The notes: generated by a model from the letters alone, not told the origin. A DNA stretch of 64,000 nt from SR-FBR-E99 sp963732365 (GCA_963732365.1 CAVSZC010000008.1:123737-187736); one strand, 5' to 3'. Positions 17,884 to 27,287 are shown, counted from the stretch's first letter. Program-made: numbers and translations.

Positions 17884-17952
17884 AACCTAACCTAACTAAA
17901 ACTTCATTAAATTTCACTGAGTGTCAACTTCGGTAATTGAAAATCTATAATT
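17884..17952 (-). pseudogene. Remnant of a fecR 3' end
   Basis: The sequence after the orphan hairpin (AACCTAACCTAACTAAAACT, then TTCATTAAATTTCACTG and a further GTAATTGAAAATCTAT) lines up with the end of FecR gene 2 (CCTAACCTAACCTAAACTTC, TTTTATTTCCACTG, GTTATTGAAAAACTGAT). Only the last 20 or so codons are recognisable and the frame is decayed. It marks an old duplication or deletion that removed a susC gene or moved its leader. Confidence 0.45.
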
Positions 17953-17987
17953 TCTTGTTATCATTTTTATGAACAATATTAAAAGAT

Positions 17988-20042
17988 CTATTTAACAGAC
18001 TCAATCATGGCGTTCATCTCATCAAGAAGTTTTACTTCATTAGTCTCTGCGCCAGAAATTCTGTACCTGAGATTGCCATTCTTATCAATAATACATTTGG
18101 TTGGGATGCTGCCAACTTTGAATTCCGAAGCAACTTTGTCCTTTGTGTCAATCACTACATGAAAAGGATAGCCATTTGCGGTCAAATACTCTTTAACACT
18201 TTTAGCCCTTTCCTGCTCAGTTGAAGATTTTTCAAAGCAATTGACGAACAGTATTTTAACATCCGGGTTCGCGGTTTGATAATACTCCTGCAACTTCTTC
18301 ATGGCCGGGAAGCTGGCTTTGCATGGACCGCACCAGGTTGCCCAGAAATCGAGAATCACCACTTTACCCTTGAGCGATTCAAGTGAAACCGGTTTGCCAT
18401 CAAGGTCGTTGAGCACAAATGTCGGGGCAGGTTCATTGAGAATGGTTGAGGCTATTGATTTTTTCAACTCCTCGATCTGAGATTTCCTCAGTGATGCAAT
18501 ATATTCTTCGAATCCCTTTTCTGAAGAATGTTCCTTTATATAAATACGCTTCAGCAATTCAATCATTTCAGGTTTCGACTTTCCTGCTGCAACCATTCCT
18601 TCGACTTCGGTTTTACATTGCTCCTGCGGTAAGACCTTTTCAGCGAGAAGGCTGTACAACGTATTGATTTCAGGTTCTCCTCCGGTTTCATTTGTGTTTA
18701 TCTTCCTGTAGGTCAGTGCATCTTTGGCGTATCCAAATGCTTTTTGGTCATCTCCGGCTTTCTGATACAATTTCGCACAAAAGGCTGATAATTGCACCAA
18801 TGTTGAAAGTGCTTCCTGTTTTTGCATTGCAGGTGTCTTGTACTCCTCATCCGCAATTGCCGGCAGTGACCTGCCCTGCGAAAGCATCTCAAACCGTGCC
18901 TTATAAAATGTGATCATACCGAGGGCCTCTTTTTCAGTAAATTCCGGATATTTGTTCTGTGCAAGCAAAGTTTCCAGTTCCATAATGAATATATGATCAA
19001 GGTAGGGAGCCGTTTCTTTAGTGAGGTTATATTTTTGCCGATATTTAAGGAAGCCATCCAGGTTGTCTTGTTGCAGCAGCAAAAGGAGGACATATCCTTT
19101 CACATACCTTGGCAGCAATGCGGAAAAGGCAAATAATGATTTATCATCATAATTGAAGCTATTGAAAATTGCAATTATTTTGTCTGCCAATATTTCCTTC
19201 TTGCTGATATCCTGCTCGTTGTAAAACTTACTGTATAATTCATTCAGGTTGATAATTCCTCCGCTTTCCTTAAATCTTTCCACTGCCTGTTCCCTGAAAT
19301 ATTTGCTTACTCCCTGCAGTTTAAGTGAATAGGAAAGACTCGATGCCAGCCTGTAATCAGATTCGGCGAGTAATCCACGGTCAGTTATAATATTCAGTTC
19401 TCTTGTTGCCAGTTGCTTTAATCCTTCAGGATCGGCATCATTCATTACCGGACTCAGATAAGGCCACACAAGTCCCAGCTGATCAGGGTAGAGTTCAAGT
19501 TCGCGCAGATAACAGGTCGTTGCTTTACTGGTATTTGAAAACCCCATTTTATTAAGGCTATGCGTCCAAAGGTATAAACCAAGAAAATAGTTGCTGTATC
19601 TGCTCTCTTTCCCGTCTTGTGTAAAAAGGGGAATGCAATAACCCAGACTGTCATTGGTGTCGACCTTGCCAGCTGTCAGTTTGATACTGTTGCCCACCCG
19701 GTTAAACAGCGCATTTCTGGTTGTAAAATTGAAAGTCAGGGCCTTTGTGAGAGAATCGGTTAAAATCTTGCCCTCATAGCCAGGGCCATTTTTCTTCAGT
19801 TTTATTTCAACTGCTTTGTAACTGGCACCTGATTCGAAAACAATATCATCTTCGTAGGTTCCCCATTTGAAAGCAGTACACATTATGGTATCTGATTGGC
19901 TGAAGACCCCGGCTGGCGGAATGTAGGAAAATGTTATCAAGGTGCCGGGTAAAGGATTTGACGGTGAAAACGTAAATTGTGCAAAGAGCTGCCCGCAGGC
20001 AAGCAGAAAAAAAAGGCTTGTTATTATAATTTGCTTTTTCAT
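17988..20042 (-). CDS. TlpA-family thioredoxin-like protein with long N-terminal region, paralog 1
   Basis: 684 residues with a signal peptide (MKKQIIITSLFFLLACGQLF). The N-terminal domain begins FTFSPSNPLPGTLITFSYIP, shared by two other proteins in the window. A helical middle part of about 400 residues is followed by a C-terminal AhpC/TSA-type thioredoxin domain with WCGPC at 570-574 in ILDFWATWCGPCKASFP and cis-Pro in GSIPTKC. It is probably a periplasmic thiol reductase or redox chaperone. Located between SusD 1 and propeller 1 in locus A, behind a stable hairpin. Substrate unknown. Confidence 0.82.
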   Translation of the reverse strand: MKKQIIITSLFFLLACGQLFAQFTFSPSNPLPGTLITFSYIPPAGVFSQSDTIMCTAFKWGTYEDDIVFESGASYKAVEIKLKKNGPGYEGKILTDSLTKALTFNFTTRNALFNRVGNSIKLTAGKVDTNDSLGYCIPLFTQDGKESRYSNYFLGLYLWTHSLNKMGFSNTSKATTCYLRELELYPDQLGLVWPYLSPVMNDADPEGLKQLATRELNIITDRGLLAESDYRLASSLSYSLKLQGVSKYFREQAVERFKESGGIINLNELYSKFYNEQDISKKEILADKIIAIFNSFNYDDKSLFAFSALLPRYVKGYVLLLLLQQDNLDGFLKYRQKYNLTKETAPYLDHIFIMELETLLAQNKYPEFTEKEALGMITFYKARFEMLSQGRSLPAIADEEYKTPAMQKQEALSTLVQLSAFCAKLYQKAGDDQKAFGYAKDALTYRKINTNETGGEPEINTLYSLLAEKVLPQEQCKTEVEGMVAAGKSKPEMIELLKRIYIKEHSSEKGFEEYIASLRKSQIEELKKSIASTILNEPAPTFVLNDLDGKPVSLESLKGKVVILDFWATWCGPCKASFPAMKKLQEYYQTANPDVKILFVNCFEKSSTEQERAKSVKEYLTANGYPFHVVIDTKDKVASEFKVGSIPTKCIIDKNGNLRYRISGAETNEVKLLDEMNAMIESVK

Positions 20043-20081
20043 ATGCAGTTGGTATTTTGTTATATCATTAAACAGGGGTTG

Positions 20082-20113
20082 ATAACTCCTTCCATCAGAA
20101 TGGAAGGAGTTAT
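20082..20113. terminator. Stable hairpin between susD 1 and TlpA 1
   Basis: 14-bp perfect stem (ATAACTCCTTCCAT / ATGGAAGGAGTTAT) with a CAGA loop, 25 bp after the susD stop. The minus strand has no T run after it, so it is more likely an RNA-stabilising or processing hairpin than a strong terminator. Equivalent hairpins follow susD 2 and susD 3. Confidence 0.5.
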
Positions 20114-20138
20114 TATTTCTCCCTGTAAATGCAAGCGT

Positions 20139-21587
20139 CTAGTAGCCAAGGTTCTGGACTAAATTATGGTTATAATCCAATTCAACTTTGGGGATCGGGA
20201 ACAACACCATATGAGATTTCCAGTTGGCAGTTTTATAGGGTATATTACTCAAAATGGCATCGGCTTTACCGGTTCTGACCAGGTCGAACCAGCGGAAACC
20301 GTATTCAAAAAAGAGTTCAACCCGACGTTCCCTGAGAACTGCTTCAATCATATCCGTCTGGCTTGCGGCGGTTGTATTGGCAAGACCTGCCCGGGTGCGA
20401 ATGAGATTAAGGTCTTCAGCAGCTCCGGTAAGGTTATTCTGATGTGCCCTTGCTTCCGCTCTGATTAAATAAATCTCCGCAAGTCTTATAAACGGCTGAT
20501 CCTCTTCCTTGCCGGCAGGCACCACAATTGTTGACTGCAGCATCTGGTTGTATTTCCACTTGTAGCAGAACATGCGGTTGTTCGGATTCGGATACCCTGC
20601 AGCATTCTTTAATATTACCCAGTTTGCTTTCCGCCAGTCACCGGTTTCGAAGCTGTTGAGCAGATCTTCCGAGAGCGTCATCAAAATACTCTCATAAACA
20701 GAACCGGATGTTCCTGCAGGTAAGAGTAGGCCGGAGCATGGTGCAGTATTCGGTGTCGATACACCCCAGTAGTTAGTATATCCCCTTGCCATGATGGTCT
20801 CCTTACTGCTTTGCAAAAACACATCCGTAACTGTTGCCAGCTGGTATCCTCCGGTGCTGATCACGTCAGTTGCAGCTGTCTCGGCATCGGCCCACTTCCC
20901 CTGGGTGAGGTAAACGCTGGCCAGGATAGACTCAGGCACATACTCATTGCTGATCATATATCTATTCCCTTTTGTGGATGGCAACAGCGTGATGGCCTGT
21001 TTCAGGTCAGCCTCGATCTGGGCATAGACCTGGGACTTTGGTGTACGCGCAATAGACTTGACTTCGTCAGTAACCGAAGTAAGGACTAAAGGCACATCGC
21101 CATAGCAACGGACCAGATCATAATGCGCTTGTGCCCTTACAGTAAGGGCAGCGCCCATATAAGCGTTTTTAGTTGCCTCATCAAATCCGACAGCATTTGC
21201 TCCGGGTAACCCTTCAAGAAGAGTATTAGCCAGGTAAATGGCCCTGTAGCAGGTGTTCCAATTCGGATACATATATGTGGCAGCTGTTATATTTGCATTC
21301 TGGGCATCAAGGGTACTGCTAGTTGCAGTTGGGTTATATTCGTCATCGGAAAGCGCTGCCATTTGCCTTGCTACCTGACTCCCACCAAGCAACCCATCGC
21401 TGAAGGAAATGTACATCTGGTTCATCATCCCATCAATGATTGTTTTATTTTCGAATGCGGTTGCAGTGGACAGAGCATTTTTCGGGTAGGGTATTTCAAG
21501 CATTTCTTCGCAGGATGAAACAGCCCAAAGGATTAGTATTAACCCGCAAGCTTTCGTAAATGTCAATATATTCTTTTTCATGATCAT
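20139..21587 (-). CDS. SusD/RagB-family outer-membrane lipoprotein, locus A
   Basis: 482 residues. Lipoprotein signal ending AVSSC (Cys at about residue 26), then the SusD-like N-terminus EEMLEIPYPKNALSTATAF and the C-terminal family motifs RLAEIYLIRAEARA and VLRERRVELFFEYGFRWFDL. SusD proteins cap the SusC channel at the cell surface and capture the ligand. It starts 14 bp after the SusC stop. An alternative start two codons downstream (MKKNILTF) is equally good. Ligand class cannot be read from sequence; the absence of glycosidases in the locus favours a non-glycan such as a peptide. Confidence 0.93.
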   Translation of the reverse strand: MIMKKNILTFTKACGLILILWAVSSCEEMLEIPYPKNALSTATAFENKTIIDGMMNQMYISFSDGLLGGSQVARQMAALSDDEYNPTATSSTLDAQNANITAATYMYPNWNTCYRAIYLANTLLEGLPGANAVGFDEATKNAYMGAALTVRAQAHYDLVRCYGDVPLVLTSVTDEVKSIARTPKSQVYAQIEADLKQAITLLPSTKGNRYMISNEYVPESILASVYLTQGKWADAETAATDVISTGGYQLATVTDVFLQSSKETIMARGYTNYWGVSTPNTAPCSGLLLPAGTSGSVYESILMTLSEDLLNSFETGDWRKANWVILKNAAGYPNPNNRMFCYKWKYNQMLQSTIVVPAGKEEDQPFIRLAEIYLIRAEARAHQNNLTGAAEDLNLIRTRAGLANTTAASQTDMIEAVLRERRVELFFEYGFRWFDLVRTGKADAILSNIPYKTANWKSHMVLFPIPKVELDYNHNLVQNLGY

Positions 21588-21601
21588 TTGATTTAATAGG
21601 G

Positions 21602-24600
21602 TTAAAATGTAAGCCTGATTCCTGTGGTAAACGACTTCGTCAACGCCATACCCCTTGGGGAAGTTAATTCAGGATCCTTGAACAATTTCACAGGACAGTA
21701 AACAGCCAGGTTTTCGGCGGTTATATAAACCATCGCATTGTTGAGCTTAAGTTTTGCGAGGACATTTGCAGGAAGATTGTATGACAATTGAATATTTTTT
21801 AACCGGATATAGTAACTCTTATAAATATGTGCAGAACTCCAGTTATACATACTGGTAATGGGCTGTATGTACGCTGATGTACCGGAAACGCCGGTGTATA
21901 GCCTGGGGTATTTGGTTACATCACCAGGTTTCATCCAGTAATTGCCGACTACATCGCTGGACGGATTGATCATTGATCCATTTGGGAATGCGGTGGCATA
22001 ATACCAGGTAGTAAACAGACCATCTGTAAACTGCAAAAAGAGATCAAGAGTGAACCCTTTATAGCTGACAGTGTTTGTCATTCCACCCCATATGGTAGGT
22101 CTTGATGTACCTATCCAGGCTGCATTCTGAGAATAATCAGATGTGGTTACATTACCGTCACCGTTGATGTCCTTGAACGTGGGCAACCCGGTAGCCGGAT
22201 CAACACCGGTGAAATTGTAGGGCATTTCAAGCTGTGTACTCGAAGGTATTGCCCTCCCGATTTCATATTGGTAGGCGTAGGTTGAACTCTCAATATCCGG
22301 AAATTCTTTGAGTATATTATTGTTCGTGGAGATATTAAGCTTTGTGATCCATTGAACCTTTTTGCCCGGAGAAAAATTATGAGTGGTCAGGTCAAACTCG
22401 AAACCTGTGTTTTGCACAGTACCCACGAAATTCCCGGTATAGTTTGTGAAACCTGTTTGCCCCGGAAGGGGAAGTGCAACTAACAGATTATCGGCTAATG
22501 TGTGGTAATAGGTACCGTTAAGAAGTATCCTGTTATTAAAGAATCCCAGCTCAAGGCCTACATCATATTTAGTGGTGGATTCCCATTGTATATTTGGATT
22601 CGGGAAAGACGGGTTTAATCCGCCACTCCCCTGGTACATGCCTGAGAATGTACCTGTAGGGGCCCTGAGCAGACTGAGGTAAGCATAATCGCTGATATTG
22701 TCGTTACCCGTTGTCCCATAGCTCCCCCTGATTTTTCCGAAACTGAAAAAAGAGAGTTTGTCTTTGATAAAAGATTCCTCGCTGAATATCCATGCCGAAC
22801 CGACAGACCAGAAGTTTGCAAACTTATTGTTGGGGCCAAACCTTGACGAACCGTCACGGCGAAATGTGAAATTTGCCAGGTACTTATTGTCCCACTGCAT
22901 ATTAAGCCTGCCAAACCCGGAAACAAACCTGTTGTAATTTGAGCTGTTGCCGGTGGAGGTTGGTTTCCCGCTGCTGTAGCTGTAAAGCAGGTCATCACTC
23001 CCGGGATTTGTAACTGTTGTCCCGGTACGGTCCTGGGTTTTATCAAAGAAAGTACCCCCTAATAGAGCAGACGCGCTTCCCTTCGAAATTTTCCGTGTAT
23101 AGGTAAGCTGGGGTTCAATGTTGAGTGATTGATACCTGTTAAATGTATGCTCGCCTGTAGGTACCGGGTAGTTCGCATCGGTCTGCACGCTCATGGCAGT
23201 GGTAGGGAAAATATTATGGTACTCCGTAGACTGCAATCCATAACTCATCTGCACCTTTGCAACTAAGTTTTTGATGAATTCATAAGACACATCACCACTA
23301 AGCATCAGGTTACCTGTTTTGGAGTATACGTCCATATTTGTCAATGGTATGGGATTGAAGTAATATCCGTTGAGATAACCCTTGCCCGTAGCAAAATTAA
23401 GGGTGCCGTCATTGTTATAGATTTCATAATTAGGCACGTTCATATTGGTAGCTGCAGTGGTTGCCCCCCTGTTGATCTGTGAAAATTTCTGGTTCTGCAG
23501 GCCAAATATTGCATTTACATTCATTTTCAGCCTGTCATTTTCCGAAGTACGGTTAAGCGATATATGGCCTGTCAGCCTTTCCTGGTAAGGTTTGTCCATA
23601 TACACATCGTAAATCCTGGAATAATTGGCCGAAGTGAGGAAGTTAAGAGCTTTGGTCCCTCCGCTCATACTTATATCAGCGCTGTAAGTGGGTGCTGTAT
23701 TGCCCATTTCCATTTCCGTATAATCGGTATAGGCAGTCGTATCCCACAGGAGCAAATCGGGAGCATTCAGGTTGGTCGGGGTTATGGGATTGATTACAGA
23801 TGTGGCGGTCATGTTGCCCGTGGCAAAGGCATCTCTCCGCATCTTAAGGTATTCAGACGTGTTCATGCGTTTGACCGTACCTGTGGAAGATATCCATCCC
23901 GTCGATAAAGAAGCTGTGGTTACTGTTTTGCCGATCGAAGCTTTCTTGGTAGTGATCAGAATGACCCCGTTAGTGCCGCGCGAGCCATATATTGCCGTTG
24001 CATCCGCATCTTTCAGTACATCAATACTTTCGATATCATTCGGATTAATGCTGTTAAGCACGCTGACCCCGCTGGTATAGAAATTTGCCCCCCCTGCTGT
24101 TGAATTACCATTGGAACTGGAGATCAGGTCACCAAGTGAAGAATTCTGTATCACCCCGTCAATGATCACCAATGGATTTGTCCCCGAAGAGAGTGAATTA
24201 ACACCGCGTACATTTATTGTGGGAGGTGCTCCGATGCCGGCATTGGTATTTACAACCGAAAGGCCTGTTACCTGTCCCTGCAGGGCTTGCATTATATTGC
24301 CGACAGGACGCGTTTCAATCTGTTTACCCTTCACCGTTGAAACCGACCCGGTATTCAGTCGCTTTGTGGTGGTTCCATAAGCTATTATCTGAACCTCATC
24401 AATGCCCATCGCCTCTTCATCAAGAAGAATACTGAAACTGGTTTTACCGTCTATCATTACTTCCTGGGTTTTCATCCCCAGCATGCTGATCTCAAGCGCC
24501 AAAGAGCCAACCGGGCAGTATAGCACAAAGTTGCCCTGTTCGTCAGTACTTGTTCCGATGGTGGTGCCTTTGACTATTATAGCTGCAGCCTGAAGCGGCA

Positions 24601-25042
24601 CTCCGTTCTTGTCCTGAACTGTCCCGGTCAGCCTGAGGGTCTCCTGAGGCAGTTCAGATAATTGATCCTGAATCTTATTTTTAGTATTCGGTCTGAGAAC
24701 AATTGTGTTGTCAATTACCTCATAATCAACGGGTATATTGCTGAAGCACTGAGCCAGCGCTTCATCAATCGGAACATCAGTCAGGTCCAGTGTCACTTTA
24801 CCTGCCGATTTCAGCAGGTTATCGTCGTAGAAGAACTGGTAGCCTGTCTGTTTATTGATTTCTCTGAGCACAACCTTCAGGGAAGCATCACTTACCTTAA
24901 GCGAAACGGTCTGGCTGCTTACAACTGCACTTAGCTGCAGGCAGGTAAAAAACAGCAGTAGGACAGATAGTTTCATAATCAGCAATAGTTTTTTCCAATC
25001 TTTCCACTCAGAGTAAAAGTGGAAACTCTTTGAATTTTTCAT
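21602..25042 (-). CDS. SusC/RagA TonB-dependent transducer with STN domain, locus A
   Basis: 1,146 residues. Signal peptide, then an STN domain (VSLKVSDASLKVVLREINKQ, about residues 46-115), which in FecA-type receptors contacts the anti-sigma factor. A carboxypeptidase-regulatory-like beta-sandwich follows (VQDKNGVPLQAAAIIVKGTT), then a plug with the SusC signature (VLKDADATAIYGSRGTNGVI) and a large beta-barrel ending in an aromatic-rich strand (TGIRLTF). It imports a ligand through the outer membrane using TonB energy and should signal to FecR 1, encoded upstream. The leader between them contains the antisense RNA element. Confidence 0.93.
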   Translation of the reverse strand: MKNSKSFHFYSEWKDWKKLLLIMKLSVLLLFFTCLQLSAVVSSQTVSLKVSDASLKVVLREINKQTGYQFFYDDNLLKSAGKVTLDLTDVPIDEALAQCFSNIPVDYEVIDNTIVLRPNTKNKIQDQLSELPQETLRLTGTVQDKNGVPLQAAAIIVKGTTIGTSTDEQGNFVLYCPVGSLALEISMLGMKTQEVMIDGKTSFSILLDEEAMGIDEVQIIAYGTTTKRLNTGSVSTVKGKQIETRPVGNIMQALQGQVTGLSVVNTNAGIGAPPTINVRGVNSLSSGTNPLVIIDGVIQNSSLGDLISSSNGNSTAGGANFYTSGVSVLNSINPNDIESIDVLKDADATAIYGSRGTNGVILITTKKASIGKTVTTASLSTGWISSTGTVKRMNTSEYLKMRRDAFATGNMTATSVINPITPTNLNAPDLLLWDTTAYTDYTEMEMGNTAPTYSADISMSGGTKALNFLTSANYSRIYDVYMDKPYQERLTGHISLNRTSENDRLKMNVNAIFGLQNQKFSQINRGATTAATNMNVPNYEIYNNDGTLNFATGKGYLNGYYFNPIPLTNMDVYSKTGNLMLSGDVSYEFIKNLVAKVQMSYGLQSTEYHNIFPTTAMSVQTDANYPVPTGEHTFNRYQSLNIEPQLTYTRKISKGSASALLGGTFFDKTQDRTGTTVTNPGSDDLLYSYSSGKPTSTGNSSNYNRFVSGFGRLNMQWDNKYLANFTFRRDGSSRFGPNNKFANFWSVGSAWIFSEESFIKDKLSFFSFGKIRGSYGTTGNDNISDYAYLSLLRAPTGTFSGMYQGSGGLNPSFPNPNIQWESTTKYDVGLELGFFNNRILLNGTYYHTLADNLLVALPLPGQTGFTNYTGNFVGTVQNTGFEFDLTTHNFSPGKKVQWITKLNISTNNNILKEFPDIESSTYAYQYEIGRAIPSSTQLEMPYNFTGVDPATGLPTFKDINGDGNVTTSDYSQNAAWIGTSRPTIWGGMTNTVSYKGFTLDLFLQFTDGLFTTWYYATAFPNGSMINPSSDVVGNYWMKPGDVTKYPRLYTGVSGTSAYIQPITSMYNWSSAHIYKSYYIRLKNIQLSYNLPANVLAKLKLNNAMVYITAENLAVYCPVKLFKDPELTSPRGMALTKSFTTGIRLTF

Positions 25043-25053
25043 AACTTTACACG

Positions 25054-25153
25054 GATTTGGGTTAACATATGATAGATTATTTCACAAGATTTTCTCATTA
25101 AAAGCTGACCCGAACATCCGCCGGATAGTGTCATTACCACTATCCGGTTTTTG
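25054..25153 (+). ncRNA. Candidate DonS-type antisense RNA opposite susC 1 leader
   Basis: A plus-strand promoter-like TAACTTTAC begins at the last base of the susC start codon complement (25042-25050), with TGG 19 bp upstream. The predicted RNA crosses the susC leader. It ends at a perfect 10-bp hairpin, 25121-25147 (CCGGATAGTG, loop TCATTAC, CACTATCCGG), followed by TTTTTG. Cis-antisense RNAs of this size at anti-sigma/susC junctions (DonS and relatives) repress polysaccharide loci in Bacteroides. Recurrence at three junctions here supports the call; expression is unproven. Confidence 0.5.
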
Positions 25154-25184
25154 TTCGCCCTTAATTAACCTAACTAAACACTGA

Positions 25185-26372
25185 TCATAGCTCGACTTTT
25201 ATCGTTTCTTCCGTTAAAATAAACTTAAGTCCGGCTCCTTCCATTATTTTAAGAAGCTGAGAAACATTGCTTTTTCTGCTGACAATACCGGAGAAGGTCT
25301 TATTACTCACCTCTCCTTTGTATTCAATGTCAACATCGTACCATCTGCTTACCTGGTTCATGATCTGCTCGACGGTTGCACTGTTGAAAATAAAGAGCCC
25401 GTTCTTCCAGGCGATGATCTCGTCAACATCTACATCGTTTTGCACGGAGATCGTTCCTGTGATGTCGGCAAGGGCCATCTGACCGGGAGTAATTGTTGTT
25501 TGATACACCGGTGAAGATACCTGCACCGAACCCTCAATGAGGGTAGTATTTACAGAACCTTCATCCGCATAAGCCCGGACGTTGAAGCTGGTGCCCAGAA
25601 CCTCAACAGTGGTGTTCCCGGAAGATACCCTGAAGGGCATCTCACGGTTTTCAGCAACCTCGAAGTATGCTTCACCGGTGATCTCAACAACCCTGAAACT
25701 ACCTGAAAAAAAGACCGGAAATCTTATCGACGACTCTGAATTCAGAAAAACGCGACTGCCGTCAGGCAATACTAATTCGTATTGTCCCGCTCTTGGTGTG
25801 GTGATTGTATTATATATTGTCTCAGCTCTTTTTCTTCCCTCAGAATCATATGCAAGCCGGCCGTCGTCAACTTTTATTACGCGCGTACCTGCCTGCTCTG
25901 CCAGCTGTCCGACAGCTGCACTGTCAAGAATAATCGAGGAGCCGTCACCGAGGGTGAGCATTGCCCTGTTACCTCCGGGAGGAATGTCGGCAATTGTCTG
26001 TACCGTTGACTGCTCATCTGACCTGTTGAGAGTGCCGAAGGTTACCAACAGTATTGCAGACGCTGCAACAGCAGCAAGATATAAAATGACTTTTTTCGCT
26101 GCCGGCCTGCTGTTTGTGTTCTTATGCTTAACAGTCATCGGACTCTCTTTTTCACCGGCGCGCTCCAGCAGTTTGCTGAAGAGCATGTCATACCTGCCTC
26201 TGTCAGACAGGCCGGGGAAGGCATCCTTCTCAAGTGCCTCATCAACGATCTCCTGCAATTCACTGTCATATGTTCCTTTATTAATACTTTCAAGGAGACT
26301 TTTCAGTTCTTCGTCTGACAGTGAGTCATCAAGGTAGCGTTGCAGTAATTTCTTTATGTTATTATCAATCAT
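25185..26372 (-). CDS. FecR-family anti-sigma factor, locus A
   Basis: 395 residues. A cytoplasmic N-terminal region of about 90 residues (KKLLQRYLDDSLSDEELKSL) binds the sigma factor. One membrane helix (VILYLAAVAASAILLVTF) leads to a periplasmic FecR domain (PGGNRAMLTLGDGSSIILDS; ITGEAYFEVAENREMPFRV) and a C-terminal STN-like region (MEGAGLKFILTEETIKVEL). It holds sigma 1 inactive until SusC 1 signals. It lies between sigma 1 (143 bp) and SusC 1. About 146 bp in the middle are almost identical to FecR 2. Confidence 0.92.
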   Translation of the reverse strand: MIDNNIKKLLQRYLDDSLSDEELKSLLESINKGTYDSELQEIVDEALEKDAFPGLSDRGRYDMLFSKLLERAGEKESPMTVKHKNTNSRPAAKKVILYLAAVAASAILLVTFGTLNRSDEQSTVQTIADIPPGGNRAMLTLGDGSSIILDSAAVGQLAEQAGTRVIKVDDGRLAYDSEGRKRAETIYNTITTPRAGQYELVLPDGSRVFLNSESSIRFPVFFSGSFRVVEITGEAYFEVAENREMPFRVSSGNTTVEVLGTSFNVRAYADEGSVNTTLIEGSVQVSSPVYQTTITPGQMALADITGTISVQNDVDVDEIIAWKNGLFIFNSATVEQIMNQVSRWYDVDIEYKGEVSNKTFSGIVSRKSNVSQLLKIMEGAGLKFILTEETIKVEL

Positions 26373-26515
26373 ATAGATAACTTAAATTTATCGTCAATTT
26401 TCCAGGCTTACATCTTCCCTGACTGCTTCTATGATCCGGACATTACCGGTCACTTCAGACATATAGACACAAAAAGATAATCCCGGTGTTACTCCGGGCC
26501 GGGAAAAAGAGAAAA

Positions 26516-27097
26516 CTATTGATTGAGCGTTCGCTGGATGATCAGAAACATTACTATCCTGTAATGTGACAGGTAAAAGTGTCGGATGAATTTAAGCGCC
26601 CTGTTCATGTGTTGCTTGATGGTGTTTACCGATATCTGAAGTTTCTCTGCGATCTCCTCCTGTCTTAACCCCTCTTCACGGCTGAGCCTGTAGATCTCTC
26701 TTTGCTGTGGTGGCAGCTGTTCTACTGCCCTGGAGACAATCTCTTCAAGCTCGGTGAATATTATGTGCTGCTCGGGATTGTCAGCTGTTTCCCTGAAGAA
26801 GTTGCACAGGTACTCTGAAAAATCCTGTTCCTTTACCTTATTTCTTAATTCATTGAGAATGTGGTTACGCGCAACCCTGAAGAGATATGCGTCAAATCTC
26901 TGGACTTCGGTAAGCATTTCCCTTTTTTCCCAGATTTTCAGGAAAATGTCCTGGGTCATATCCTCTGCGATCATTGGAGATTTTACAAGGCTATAGGCAA
27001 CGCCATAGATACGGTCGAAGTATTGGTCGAATACCTTTCTGAAGGCGACATGGCTGCCGCCGGCTACCTGCAACAACAACTCCTTTTCATCCGGCAT
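26516..27097 (-). CDS. ECF RNA polymerase sigma factor, locus A
   Basis: 193 residues with sigma region 2 (SPMIAEDMTQDIFLKIWEKR, about residues 41-60) and region 4 (LPPQQREIYRLSREEGLRQE and the helix-turn-helix EIAEKLQISVNTIKQHMNRA). No N-terminal extension. Type of the FecI-like ECF sigma factors linked to SusCD loci in Bacteroidetes. First gene of locus A, so it probably drives the SusCD and downstream redox genes. An imperfect promoter box (AACCTTTG) lies just upstream of the ATG. Confidence 0.93.
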   Translation of the reverse strand: MPDEKELLLQVAGGSHVAFRKVFDQYFDRIYGVAYSLVKSPMIAEDMTQDIFLKIWEKREMLTEVQRFDAYLFRVARNHILNELRNKVKEQDFSEYLCNFFRETADNPEQHIIFTELEEIVSRAVEQLPPQQREIYRLSREEGLRQEEIAEKLQISVNTIKQHMNRALKFIRHFYLSHYRIVMFLIIQRTLNQ

Positions 27098-27213
27098 CTA
27101 TTCCCCCTGTACAAAGGTTTGATGATTTAAAGATAAAAAAAATACTTTACTGCCGGGAGGGGGGGGCACCTGCATATTATGCTCCAAGGTTCTTGTTTGA
27201 ATTCTTTAATATT

Positions 27214-27287
27214 CCATAACCTCTACGAGGTATGGATTTCTGTTGTGTATTGCGCTGCTACAATACCATATGGCCTACGGCCAATGG
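27214..27287. repeat. Dispersed CTACGG/CAATACC intergenic repeat, two units
   Basis: Unit 1 (27214-27240) is the imperfect palindrome CCATAACCTCTACGAGGTAT followed by GGATTTC. Unit 2 (27258-27287) is CTACAATACCATATGGCCTA followed by CGGCCAATGG. The same vocabulary (CTACAATACTTAAT..CCTACGGCGAATGGATTTC) recurs at 58824-58908. Together with the hairpins at 27468-27525 this is all I see in the 518-bp gap 27098-27615. Confidence 0.5.

Noticed and set aside
25121..25147. Hairpin as terminator of the minus-strand fecR transcript
   Set aside because: The T tail is on the plus strand; on the minus strand no T run follows, so the plus-strand RNA reading fits better.
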